From: Phoronis australis
Taxonomy: Eukaryota; Phoronida; Phoronidae
DNA length: 64,000 bases
Reading direction: 5' to 3'
NCBI GenBank assembly: GCA_002633005.1
Contig: NMRA01000434.1
Coordinates: 281,464-345,463, forward strand
Under the pieces are notes generated by a model. The model saw nothing but the letters and a program-made list of their open reading frames with translations. It did no database searches and was not told the DNA's origin. Positions 10,701-22,800 of this stretch are shown here, one piece after another. The translations under genes were made by a program, and so were the position numbers. Each line of letters starts with the position of its first letter. The first letter of the stretch is position 1.

Positions 10701-13001
10701 AATGGAATAGGCATTTAGCACACGATTCTATATTGATGTACTTTAAGTACACTAAAGGTTTCAAAATCCAAAAAGAATGCTCACCACAGTGAGTTGTTTT
10801 ATGTTCACAAGTCAACATCAATTGATTACTGACACATTAACCTTTTATTTAAGCATTCATAAGCACATCTAGTGCAGTAACACAGTATTTATGAACTGAG
10901 GAAACATTATAACGGTTGTTGTTTGGAGACCCACTTTTAAGAACAGAAGTATCAGCGATGCCAGATATACAGCTAACCTGTGTAAATCTTTTTTAGTCTG
11001 CTCAAGTCCATTCTCATACTCCTCTACCTGGTCAGCCCAGCTGGATGAGCGATTGAACAAAGGGCGCACCTCAGGTGTGTACCTGGACACAGTAACACAT
11101 AGTTTATAACAAGGACACGTTGGCACATTGCAGCTTATGAAAACAATACAAAAGGAGAAACAGAAGTCTTTCTTGATCAACAGCGGTTGCTGGGGGGTTG
11201 TTGGATTGGCTCAAAAACTCCACATGGCCAAGAAATCTATGGCAGCAAAATTTGTGTAGTTTCCAAAATCCATGTAGTTGTACAAAGAAAACAAAAATGT
11301 CTACGGAAAAAGTGGCGTAGTTTCCTTCGCAATTTGTTGGACATGGTTCTGAGGTCAAGAACGCAGAACAAAATGCTTTCTACTAAGTAATTTACTTTTG
11401 CTCATATCATAAGAAAACAATCATAAACCTTCTCCGTCAAGTATGTTTTCAAAATGTGATTTTTTTCTGAACATAATTAGTAATAGCAGGTGCCTCCCTC
11501 ATCGTGTTCATCATTGAAAACTCACCTATTGTTTCCAAGGTCAGGATATTCTGCATCATCCAGATGTTTGGTGGTGGTGGGTGTGACTGGCTTCCAAGAT
11601 TGACGTTGCCCTGACAATGACCTGTTAGACCAAAATAGAAATCATGCAGGGGTTTGACATCCTAAAGGCCACATAAAAAATAAACATGCTTATTGTCACT
11701 GCCAACACCTAAAAAATTGCACTGCTGTTTTTTTATATTTTAAGAAAATTCTGTTTGCAAGCGTCAGTAAAATATGTTTGCAGAATGAGGAAGTACTTGT
11801 ACAGAGTATGGAAATTTATCTGTCAGCAGATTGTGCAGTGGCAGAGTGCACGTCATCTAGGTATATATGAAAAGGTACAAGTCATACCGTCTGTAAGCTG
11901 GGAAACATTCTGTAGAACCGAATCTCGCAAAAAATGTAAGAGCATGCAAGACTTTGTGGGATATTGCCATATGTATAACAAGCAAAGCGAAACGTGTCTA
12001 GGAAATTCTACTATGATCTTGGCCATTTAGTTTACACCGATGCGGACGCAGGGGGGGGGGGGCTGCGTGATACTCAAGCATTTAATAGCCTTTCAGGGGA
12101 CATAGGCCTATACGGAAGACTTCACCATGAGGGTCTGTGACACCACTTCTAGCTTCTAGCAATGTCAATTTCTGGATGAGCTCTGGACAATAAAATGTTT
12201 ATTTTTTACCTTGTCAGTTGCCACACAAGATGTGCATCCAATTACACATACAAAGGTTAAACTGGCACAACACAATATCTGTGTGATAACTTATGCTAGT
12301 TGTATTTGAGCAAGTGCAGTTTGCACCCACATCAACTTACCCCAGTGCAAATGTCTACATGAGCAGGCTGTGCCGGCAGTGTTCAGAAGTGGTGATTAAG
12401 TTTAAATACATGGACACTAAAAATAATAACTCCAGTTGATGGGAACTAGTTTTCACTGAATAACCCTTTATTTTGCAGTTTAACTTCATTGCACGGTATA
12501 CCTCTTTTCGACCTTTTCACTTGTTTGCTGGTTGTCCTTGGGAGGCCTTAAAGGACTTCTTAGTGGACCCAGGTCGTTGTCTGCTTCATATTTGTGGTTT
12601 GGATATCTACAAAAAATTGCCATTAACTAGGACCAGTACTATCATGAAATTTCAGTCATCAAACTGATTACTCTCAGACATTAATTATTCTAATTAATGT
12701 GCCTTTGCACTTAATTTTCTTGTGCAGTTTATTCTGTATAGTTGTTTTTTGTGCTTTCAAATTCAATAACTATAAAGATGTGCTCACGTTGATAGGCTAC
12801 TGAACACCACTATATGCACTGGTCAACAGATTAGGCCTAGGTTACTTACTCATTGCGTTCACTTGAGTAGGGACTGCCGCGGCGCCTAACGTTTCTTCGG
12901 TTTCGCGAGAATGAGTTTCTCTGTCGACTGTTCTCACTTTCAGATCGCGAAATTTTCTCCATTTCCTGGGCCTTTGAGAGTCGAAGAGGTTTGCTGGACA
13001 T
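7737..13001 (-). CDS. SLBP: Histone RNA hairpin-binding protein (stem-loop binding protein)
   Basis: The product binds the 3' stem-loop of replication-dependent histone mRNAs and directs their processing, export and translation. Six exons join in phase to 334 residues: 12850-13001, 11526-11621, 10978-11082, 10120-10278, 8605-8748 and 7737-8085. The ATG is at 12999-13001 and the stop at 7737-7739. An N-terminal Ser/Arg-rich segment is followed by [12 protein letters not shown] and RYKRKL, both typical of the family. The RNA-binding domain (about residues 143-216) contains [29 protein letters not shown] (with the TPNK phosphosite motif) and [21 protein letters not shown]. The C-terminus has an acidic [14 protein letters not shown], matching the conserved C-terminal motif of animal SLBPs. 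One oddity is Cys where the usual sequence is KKYSRRSWD. The gene is divergent from CDC25. Identity is near certain; the first exon start is the only ATG in the phase-compatible exon with a good context. Confidence 0.95.
9060..9629. mobile_element. MITE with long TIRs and TTA target duplication (PIF/Harbinger-like)
   Basis: The left end GGGCTGTTCCAGCAAAATCT and the right end AGATTTTACTGGAACAGCCC are inverted repeats extending about 45 bp. TTA is duplicated at 9057-9059 and 9630-9632, matching the 3-bp TWA target of PIF/Harbinger elements. The 570-bp interior has no convincing frame. It lies in an SLBP intron. Confidence 0.8.
10484..10630. repeat. Foldback repeat with perfect 16-bp stem, copy 1
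   Basis: TTTTGAGAACCAGTTT (10532-10547) pairs perfectly with AAACTGGTTCTCAAAA (10570-10585) across a 22-nt loop. Outer imperfect arms extend to about 10484 and 10630. Related copies lie in CDC25 and FAM184 introns. This copy is in an SLBP intron. Confidence 0.75.
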
Positions 13002-13118
13002 TCTTGTCGCTTTATATAAAAATAAGATTTTGCAAAAAAGTTAAACTAAACGTGTTTTAACAGGTTAAGGTTATTTGAGAGAAATGACAAGGAACCGCGG
13101 GCATCCAAACAAAACGGA

Positions 13119-13130
13119 TTTCGCGCCAAA
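13119..13130. promoter_or_regulatory. E2F-like site
   Basis: TTTCGCGCCAAA matches the E2F consensus in both halves (TTTSGCGC / GCGCSAAA). It is 118 bp upstream of the SLBP ATG. Confidence 0.55.
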
Positions 13131-13476
13131 CTGGAACGACCTTGTTACGCATGCGCGAGCACTTAGATTTGTCCCAACAATGACTATCGGCATCAGTTTG
13201 CTTGTTTCTGAAATCTAGGATTGAATTTGCTTCATGTAAGTATTTATTTTCATTTTCTGCGATGGTGCATTTGTCTGTAACACAATATTCAATATAGAAA
13301 GGGCGGTACACACTGGTAAAACTGGGTTTCTTACAAATACATCACTGCGCATGTGCAGCGTGGGTGCCATCGATTTGTTGTTTTTCAAATGTGGCGGCGG
13401 GGCGCTAGGCTGCAGATAATTTCCAGCAAGTATCTCAGTTTTGTGTAAAGCTACTGTTCGTGGCCTCTGCTTTGCT

Positions 13477-13494
13477 CGCGGGAAGTACTTTGAA
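13477..13494 (+). promoter_or_regulatory. CDE/CHR-like tandem element
   Basis: CGCGGG is followed six bases later by TTTGAA, the cell-cycle genes homology region (CHR). Vertebrate CDC25C is a classic CDE/CHR gene, with a spacing of about four bases. Here the element is about 380 bp upstream of the CDC25 ATG. Spacing differs slightly from the canonical form. Confidence 0.4.
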
Positions 13495-13543
13495 ATTCAA
13501 ACGCTCTACTGGTCATGTTGTCTTGAGTGTTGATGTTCAGAAA

Positions 13544-13551
13544 GCGGGAAA
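13544..13551. promoter_or_regulatory. E2F-like site
   Basis: GCGGGAAA is the reverse complement of TTTCCCGC, a match to TTTSSCGC, and lies between the CDE/CHR-like element and the CDC25 start. Confidence 0.45.
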
Positions 13552-13698
13552 CTTTGTAATTTCTGACTCGCGCAACACACGTTTCACAAGAATCCGGAAA
13601 TTTTCTTTGTGAATATCCGTCTCAACTTGCATTCAACGAAAGTCATACATTTGTCGGTATTTTGGTCTGATAACAAGCATTGTTTGTACAGTGAGTTA

Positions 13699-13714
13699 CA
13701 CGTGATGGGCCAAT
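13699..13714 (+). promoter_or_regulatory. E-box CACGTG and CCAAT box
   Basis: CACGTG lies at 13699-13704 and CCAAT at 13710-13714, about 160 bp upstream of the CDC25 ATG. CCAAT (NF-Y) boxes commonly accompany CHR elements in G2/M promoters. Confidence 0.4.
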
Positions 13715-13870
13715 GACAGTGGGTGAAACTTGAAGCTAATCGAAGAAAATTGTTTACAAAATTGGTAAGACTGAACTCTAAACTGAACTCGGACAATTTG
13801 CTGGAGACAACCCGTTGCGGCGGCTAAGCTACTGATGCAAGTTTTGTAAGCTAATGCAGTTAGTGAAGAC

Positions 13871-16800
13871 ATGGAAGGTGTTGATAACGTGGAGCACATG
13901 GCGGACACTGTTATAACTTCGGCAAACCAAGCCTCTGCAACCACAGGACCATTGACGCTACAGATAAAATTTTCCAATTCATCTATAGAAAGGGACACTA
14001 TTTATTCACCAGTCACAGATTTAGCCCACAATTTCAGCGAACATCTTACAACAAGGTAAGTGTGTAATATAATGATGGCAAAAATATTCATTCTGCATAT
14101 TTGTTGTAAAATTGTCTTTGTTAAAATTTGATACTAGTAGCTTGTTGGGTTTTGTAAGTCTTGAGAAGTTGACAAAGAACCTTCAATAGATTACTGCTTT
14201 AAATTTGAGCTAAACCAACTTGACATGGATGTTGTCAACTTGTAATCATTCTTTTTTGTGTTATCGTTCTGTTTTAATTTCATTTTTCTTGTTTATTTCA
14301 GGAATGGAAGTTTTGATACTCCGAAACGTAAACTGAGTCTTGGTTCTATTGGTGACACGCCAACTCCTGTGAGACCTTCGTCATTTAGATCACAACTTCA
14401 TAGACCCCCATCAGTGGACCAAGGTAAGCAATTCAAGCATATTGTGTGCATATGTGCATTTATTACCTAATGGCACTCTTAAAATTAAAACTGATCTCTC
14501 CAAAGAAGAAAGCCATCAAAGTAATATTTGTTTGGCTCTCATGAACACTTTCAGCTTGCCTCATCAACTAAGCTTAAGACACTTTTTATTGAATATCACA
14601 GAAATTTAAATTTGGTTAGTGTCAGGTGCTTGACTTTGATGTTATTGATTGATTATCCTATTATGTTTGTTTCTTTCATTAAAACGTATTATTTCTCTAC
14701 TTTTTATGACTTTGTCAAAGATATGTCATTGACAGAATACTGTGAAGTCTCACCAATTTTGCACATGTAATATAGCGGACAAGTGAAGTTTTATTTTCTC
14801 AGTTTTTCATCAAAAAATATGTTGAAACAAATCTATGCTTTACCATGTTGAAATGAACTGTATCATAGCTACCGTAAGACAATATTTTAAAAATTGTTTG
14901 TATTTGCAATATTGTGGCTAAATGACATTCCATTTTGAATTATCTGTAGGAGTGGCATGGTTGCTACTGATCAGGACAGATTGCTTGATAACACTATTAA
15001 TGTTACGCCCACACTTGTTGGGGAGTGGTTGTCTGTTCAATATTCTATGTTGATTCTTACGGGAGAGCGTTGCTTTTTTATGTTTGTAAATAGAAACGTT
15101 TTTTTGTGGATCCAAATTTCATCATTTTGAACACTATTTGCTTCACCTTTTTATTTTTTAGCATTGAGCTCTGATAAATTCAGTCTAAAGCGTCACAAGA
15201 CGTTAGCAAATGGTAGATAAATTATTGAAGTTACTTGAAAGTAGTTTGTGATCCACATGTTTGTAACAGAGTAACAAAGTATTACAAAAATGTTTTGTTA
15301 CCGTGAGTCCTGTGTTGATATGTCATCACATATATGATAGCACTATGGGCTGCAGTGCATGGACTTGACAACTGCCTCTTTGATGTTTTAGGGTGCTTCG
15401 TAGATACACCGTCGCCCAGCCCATCAGAGGACTCCACTTCACCATGTGATGAGTCCCCGTACAGGTTAGTTCAGCTTCTCTCTCAACTCACTAAAGCCTG
15501 TTAATTCAGTTCAACTATCCTTGGTTATAAATGCAAATAAACATTTTTGTGATGTGCTCATTCAAGCGGCACGGTTGCCTTCAGCTAACTCTCTTTTTTC
15601 TTATTTTGCATTATGATTGAGCTTTGCAATAATTGTTTCTTTCAGTGTTTTTGCCGTGTGTGTATAACAAGGCTTGGAATTTTCCTTTTTTAAGAAGATC
15701 TCTTTTTGGCATTGACCTCCTCTTATTTGATTTCCAATTTCCTCTTTCATCTTGTTTATCATTATTTTGACTTTATTCATGCAAAAACGTTTATTTCATT
15801 TAAATTTTACAACACAAAAAGTATTTCTATCACACAAGCCTATTTATTTGTGGAGAGATTTATTTGTGGAGAGACATAACCTGGAAAATTGTCCTCTTTT
15901 TGTCATTGGTCATTCCAAGCCTGGGTATAACTCTGAGTGTTTTTAACTAATTCTTTTCTTGTTCGTCTTGTTTTCATATTCTTTATCAAATGGCAACGTA
16001 TAATCAAGTGCTCATCACATGTTTTTAGGGTAACTGCATAGTACAAATCAGGCTACGTATGGAGTGAAATTTCACTTGTGGAAAATCAATTAATATTTGA
16101 GACAAAAATAATTGCCAACTTTACCCTTTCTTTGTCTTTGTTTTTCAAGGTCTTTTAACACTGTTGCTAACTTTTGCTATGACAGTATTTATAATATATT
16201 TCTTTCTCAAAACAGCACCAAAAATATGCTAAAATACTTTACAAATATGCCCAATATCTTAACTCTACACATTTGGAATTTTTTAGCAAAGTGAATTTGT
16301 GGATATCGAGTTCATATTCCATTTATTAAGAAAAGGACTAACCTTGGTATCTGAGTTTTTGTTATGCAACTATAAATCAAATGCTTAGCTTGTAAAAAAT
16401 ACTATTCAAAACTTGTGGTATTTTTTGTGGTGAAAATTTTGACAAAGTAAGGTATCATTTGTCTACCACATTTTGTGTTCAATAATCAAGAAGTTGCTGT
16501 AATTATGAGAAGTTCCTTTGGTACTGATTTCTGTAAAACTAATTTTATTACGATCTTTTAACATCAGAGAACAGCTGCTTGGTCAGGTATGCGGGGTAAA
16601 CTTCACATGCACCTTGTTCAGTGCAAACAAAAGGCACACGCCTATGTATTATAGACTGTGGTTATGTAAATATGTCACCATTAATGCACAGCTTTGGAGT
16701 GCTATTGTGTGAGTATATGTTTATGAAGGTCAGGGAAATTCAAACTTGTTTTACCAGCTGCTCAGTGCTAAGAGGGGAACATGTAATGAAAACAGGAGAC

Positions 16801-19800
16801 GTTAGGACCCCCATTGCAGCTCAAAGCATTCATGAATTTGAATTTTTAGTCAACATTGTGAAGTCTGGGCATTGCATACATAGATTTCTGGTTCATGGGC
16901 AATTTTACCTGAATATTTTCCTGACTATTGATTACTTTTTAAAAATGAACCTGTATAGTCCTGTTCGTGTAGCTTGCGTAATCTGAGACTTTTTGAGTAT
17001 TGTCATCAGACGTGAAGACTGGCTCATCATATTACAATAAGCTTTGACTTGTCGCTTGAGTCGCACAAGGAACATAGTTGGTACATCTAGAATGACTGCA
17101 GATGTTTATTTTGTAGTTAATCATTCTACATTTCCATTCATTTAATCTTCTGATTTAGCTACGCACATTTGAAAAATAATCTGCAAAAATATCAGCAGAA
17201 AAGAAATGTTTCATTAATTAGTGTGATTTTGGAATGCCAGGAAGTTGTCTTTGATTGTATAGTGCTAAGTTTGATACTTGATTATTCAAAATTTTTGGCC
17301 TTACCGTTCACAAAGTTAGGCATGCACGGTTAGGTTGTTTTAATAAGCAATACTAGTCTTAACTTTTTCTAAGTAAGATAATTCTTCATGTGTTTACCAC
17401 ACTATATCGTGTAAGTGGAATGTTATTTTGTTGAATTTCTCAACATAAACGTAAACATATGTATGCAAAAATGGCATAATTGGTTCTGGTTCATCGCGAC
17501 GCATTTTAAAACTATCTTGAGGTAGTTTGGGTATGTTCCTTCATGATACTCCAGCATTCTTTCGTATCGGCTTTTTTACTGAAATGCCGAATACAATTGA
17601 TAAGTGAAACAAAGAAAAGGTACATGAAATCTACCCTGGTATTGAGAACAAGTTTAGGTGCAATTTATTATTGGATCACACAAAGTTATGAAAAAGATGG
17701 CAAATAATTTTTATCTACTACAGTTCAGATCGAAGGAAAAGTGGTTTGTAATGCCGTGTTTTTCAAAAATTTCCTGAAGGGAGATCTTCCAGGCACCCAC
17801 TTCGGCACCCACAAAGACCTTTTTCTTGTTTTCTGCTGTTTCGTTTCTCAACCTATTTTTCGTGACTTTCTGCATCTGTTTAAAAAAGTCACAGACCAGG
17901 GGTCTGTTCAAAGAAACTTACTTAAGTTCATTTTTGACTTAAGTTTAAGATTTGTCTTAACTTTCAAACTTTGAAACTTCCACGTTCGGCAAGTTAGTCA
18001 AAATTAAGACAAAACTTATGTCAAACACTTGGTTTTGAGACAAATTTAACTTTTATTTAAAAGTTTAATAAACTTCAAGATTTGTCTTAGCTAAGTCAGT
18101 TTTGTTGGCACGGGCCCCAGAACTAATGTTATGCATTTTTATTCGTAGCTCATTGATACCCTATTTAAAAATGGAAATGACTATTTTGGATGCACTGTTT
18201 CCTTTTGCAGCTTTACCAGCTTAGCCACAAAGAACAGTGAGGGGTTAAAGTCACCAAGGTCAAGGTGAGTTGAGGTCATGCCCTCTGGGCTTCTATTCAG
18301 GAGTAATTATGACATGGGCTTATGATGTCATTAGCATGCACAAGCTGTTGTGTTCAGATTTAGGCAGGAATTTTAGAATCAGCTGGTGATGTCATTTGGA
18401 TGTCCTCTGGTCAGGAGCTATTGTGTTGGGCATTTTGGCGGGAATTTTGAAATCAGCTGATGATGTCATGACAGATGTGCAAGTCTACTGCCATCTGTCA
18501 TGGGGGGGAGGGTCACATGTTCCTTTGTTCCTTTGCCTGTTGACATAACTCCACATGATTGGAATTAAGTCAGGCTTGACATAATGCTCTGTAGTTGACA
18601 GTTAATGGCCTGGTGTCACACTGTTGAATTGAAATTGAAATCTTTAATTTCAGGGCTGTAATCTTGTGTGCAGCAGTTTGTATTGTTCTTTAATGACTTG
18701 AGTGTTTTGCTAATGTTGCTGGTTCTTATAAAGGATTGTACTAATGTAGGACAGTTTGAGACCCAGTACAGTAGACAGTGAAATTTCATTTTGTGGAATT
18801 TCTCAACAAAAGTGACTATTGAGAAACAGTTCTTTGTATTAACATAGTTTTTGTGATGTAATTGTCAGCAAACAACGTTTGGTAAAATATTGAGCATTTG
18901 TGCAGTGTAGTGAGCCTCTGAAAAAATTCTACTTTATTCATTTTTGACTGAAATTGAAAAAAAATCCGTAGAAAGTTTATGAAAGTAGTTGGACAGGAGA
19001 ACTCATGCTCAAAATGTTACAACAAATTTATACGTAAATAAACTTTGTCACCTAATCACAGAGACTCGTGTTAGTCCACTGTTTTAATTTTATATGGTTA
19101 GACCATCGGCACACACAGTGCATTGACCCTTTGTTTAGTTTTCTTGTATACTGGGGATCTGTTTCATGAAAAATGAGTTAACACTTAGAACACACTTAGA
19201 ACAAATATTTGGACTTACACTCCCACTCCACGATTTCAGAATAAAGGTTTAGCCATATAATTATTAACACATAATGGCCTAGAAATAATATTTATAATTA
19301 ATCTCTGCAACTAGAAGTAATGGCTATATTCTCAGAGACTTTTACTTTTGCTGGAGTGGGATTTAATTATTTTTCAGAAATAGTTGTATGAAATGATACA
19401 CGCAATTTGTGAGTTACATCTTAAGTCACTTTTCATGAAACTGACCCCTGATCACCATGGGGGCCTTTTAACTCACAGGCTAATAGCTGGTTTCTTGTTC
19501 ACTTGAAGGGCAAGAAAGAGTGCCTTCCGCAGGTTCAAATCACTTCCTGTAAGTCAGATTTATTTCTCATTATGTTAAAAAGTATTTCCACTGCTCATGT
19601 GTTTATAACTTTAAAGTTAACAGTTCAATCGTAGTTCAGTACTGCTCTGCTGATTTTACCTGTAGTTGTTATACTTTGTTGAAAGTTTTATTGTGTTGGG
19701 GATTTTCTGATTGATTGGTTAGTCAACAGCTTAGAAGGTCAGCTGACTTCGCCTAGTTTATGAGCAGAGGAAAAATCCTGTGGTTGAGAAATATTGGGAA

Positions 19801-22800
19801 CTCACAGTAAACGTTTGTGTTGAATGAATTAAACAATTATTATTGATGTTATGTTTTGTTTTGTAGTGTGCATTTGTACTGGAGGCCTATGTACAACAAT
19901 AAAACATCTAGTTAATTGCATCACAAAACTTCATTTCTTTACTTACAATTCTGCTGTTATGATCTTGTTTAACTGGCCTGTATTTCAGTGTGGTTCCCTA
20001 TCTCAGTCATTTCCACCCGATGTCAACTTGTCAAGCCCTCGTGTGTCGTTCACCATCGATGAGACCGAGCTGGTCGGTTCTCGGGATAGTCAAGACAGTG
20101 GTATTGGAAAGGTGCTGTTGTAATAACAATCTCATTCATGAAAAGTACATTTATAACGTGCATTATATGAGGAGGCATTTTTCGAATAGGTGCTACTAGT
20201 TCAAATATCATTTTAGCCAAGTGCATTTTAAACCTAGACCAATTTAGCATAAACTTAAGAATGGTAAATGGATGTATATCAATGGCATCAAATGATTGCC
20301 TTTATTTTGCTTTTTGTGTTTTTTAAATAAAGATGTTATTTATGTTTGTCAAGTGCCATTACAAATACTGACTAGGTATGTAAATATAAAGCTATCCTCG
20401 AGGGGTGTAAGGGATTCCTTCATTTATGCCGGAGGTCACTGTAGTTGGTATTAAATTGTCAAACACAGGCTTGTGCCTTTGAAAATCAAAAGGCTATGAA
20501 CTTTGCCAGATTGTTAGAGATCCATAAATATTTTGGTGATTACAAAGTCAGTTGAGTTAAAAGTACTAAGTGATTTCCATAGCAACTTCATCTGGGTGTG
20601 ATAATTGAGTGTTTCGGGCAGTCGGACTACCTTTAAATTTGTCAGCGTGTTCCCTACTCACATAACAAATGATCTTTTGGCTTGCAAAGAAGTGACTGGT
20701 GTTGTTGTATGAGAGCATCTTCAGTGTACAAAATGACCTGCCATAAGAAGCCAACTAAACTTAGTGCACTAACAAACTACCGTTTTTTCCACGCTCTTAT
20801 ATCTCTAATTTGTGTAGTAAATTAAAACTTAGACCAGTTTTGTAGTGCATTAATCCAAGTCAAACGTTAAATTTTTATTGAAAGGGGGGTTTATAGCTGC
20901 TCTAAGCATGCTGTGTTGATTATCTAGCCGTGACCCTGCCACACCAAGCTAATTTTAAGAGTGTAGTACGACAGTGTCCTCACTGCTGACTACTGTTCAA
21001 TACATGAAAACTAGTTGTGATGCCCTTTGTTGTCTCGTCTCTGCAGGATTATGAAGAAGCCAAGGAAGAGTTCAAGTTTGTTGCCCCTGTTGGTTTTCCG
21101 CCGCGGTCTTCATCACGCTCCTTCATCTTGGACGAGGCAACCCGCTCACCCCACAAGTATTCACCTGTCAAAGACAGGTGTATTTCTGCTCCAGCTGGTA
21201 GTCTGGTGAGTGTCACTTCAGGTGTATATGATTGGTATAGTACATACAAAGGCAGTGAACCCATTTGTAGTAGGACAGAGATAATGTTTGTTTCCCACCA
21301 AACTTAACAGCAATTTGGCCATGTATTTGGTCTTACAACATCTCTTGTGGCGCTTTTTATTACCCATCTTACCAGAGATTGCCAATAATACGTTATTTAC
21401 ATGTATTCATTTTATTGTAATTGTGCTAGTCATAATGAAAGACCTTATATCGCCTACCTGGGTCTCCTTTTCATCTCTGGTAACGAACTTGCAACGCACG
21501 TATCATTTATCTATTATTCGGGACATATGTCGATCAGAAATAGCAGGCCGCAATTGTTGTAGTTGGTGCATCCAGCCCTTTAGATAAGTCAGGTAAAATT
21601 TCTGTCTAGTTGGATCTAACTTATGTGAATTTTATTGTAGTTTTATTTTATCTGAAAACCTCAGAATGCATACTATACAATTTACTCATTGGTTTCTTAA
21701 ACCATTCGCAATCACAAACTTACTACAGTGACAAGTATAGACACTCGCTCAACGCGTCACACGTTGATCTCCTGCTTTGTAGCCTATCCTTCCTCACAGG
21801 TTAATGAGACACCTCTTTACCCGACAAGGGCATCATGATTGGACACGGAGTGATTAGAATTGTAATAAGAGAAATGTCCTTTAAGGTTATTTCAAACCTT
21901 ATTTAGTGGCCTCTGTTCTAACTCGTATATCAAAAAAACTAAGCTTTGTCAACTAGTAAAAGTATATATTTTCTGAAAGAACAAAGATCAAGAAATATAA
22001 ATATACTTTTTGTATTTATTTGTCATTATTATTTTTACGTAAAAACCTTTTTTAAGTAAAAATTCCATTTTTAAGAAAGGTACATTCATAGCAAAATAAC
22101 CCCTCTGTCGATTTTAACGAAACCTTTTTTAAATGAAAACTTCATCAATTANTAAGTGATTTAGGAGAGTCTCTATAATGTCCCGACTTCTTCTGGATCT
22201 GTAGAACAGTTGTCACAATACATGAAATTAGGTCAGTTTTTCAATGCGCACATGATGGGTGGTTTCTGTATGTTTTAGTTTAATGTGAATGAATGACGTC
22301 ATAGTGCCGTGCTTATTTACAGGAGTTCTGCCTACCAACGCCTGGTGATGACTTGTCTGGGAGCCCAGTGTTACTCAGTGTGTCGTCGTTGACTTCCAGT
22401 ATGAATGATGATGAAACTGATGACGGTTTCCTCGACACACACTTCATGGACCACCATGAGCTCAATGTATGAGATTGTTATATCATCAACAGTGTGTTTA
22501 CTAAAAAGACAATTTAGACCAAACTGTTGAGCTATTAAGCATTGCGACGCTTAATGTTAAGTTCTTAAACATATTAATCTTTTATGAATTTTGACCATGT
22601 TTTGTAATAAGAACAACTTGCCTCCCTTTTAAAAAGCATGGAATCTGGTTTTCAACGGGCTATTTCAACTGGTGCTGCAACTTTTTATTTTCAACAGTTG
22701 CCCCTGTTGCATTTCTTTGTCCAGCTAATGTTTACAGCCTTGATATCCCACTGTGTATTGTGTAAAACCCGCTCTTGCTTATAGGGTACAGCACTCAGAT

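Larger units (their letters stand above)
13002..13870. promoter_or_regulatory. Divergent promoter region between SLBP and CDC25
   Basis: An 869-bp head-to-head interval is locally richer in CpG than the surrounding DNA. Candidate sites are annotated separately. A TATATAAA on the minus strand at 13011-13018 lies only about 10 bp from the SLBP ATG, too close to be a normal TATA box for that start. Transcription starts cannot be placed from sequence. Confidence 0.6.

Noticed and set aside
13011-13020. TATA box for SLBP
   Set aside because: It is only about 10 bp from the ATG, so it could not serve an mRNA containing that start codon.
16621-16986. 121-codon frame in a CDC25 intron
   Set aside because: No family motif, no splice sites in phase with neighbouring exons, and AT-rich composition like the rest of the intron.
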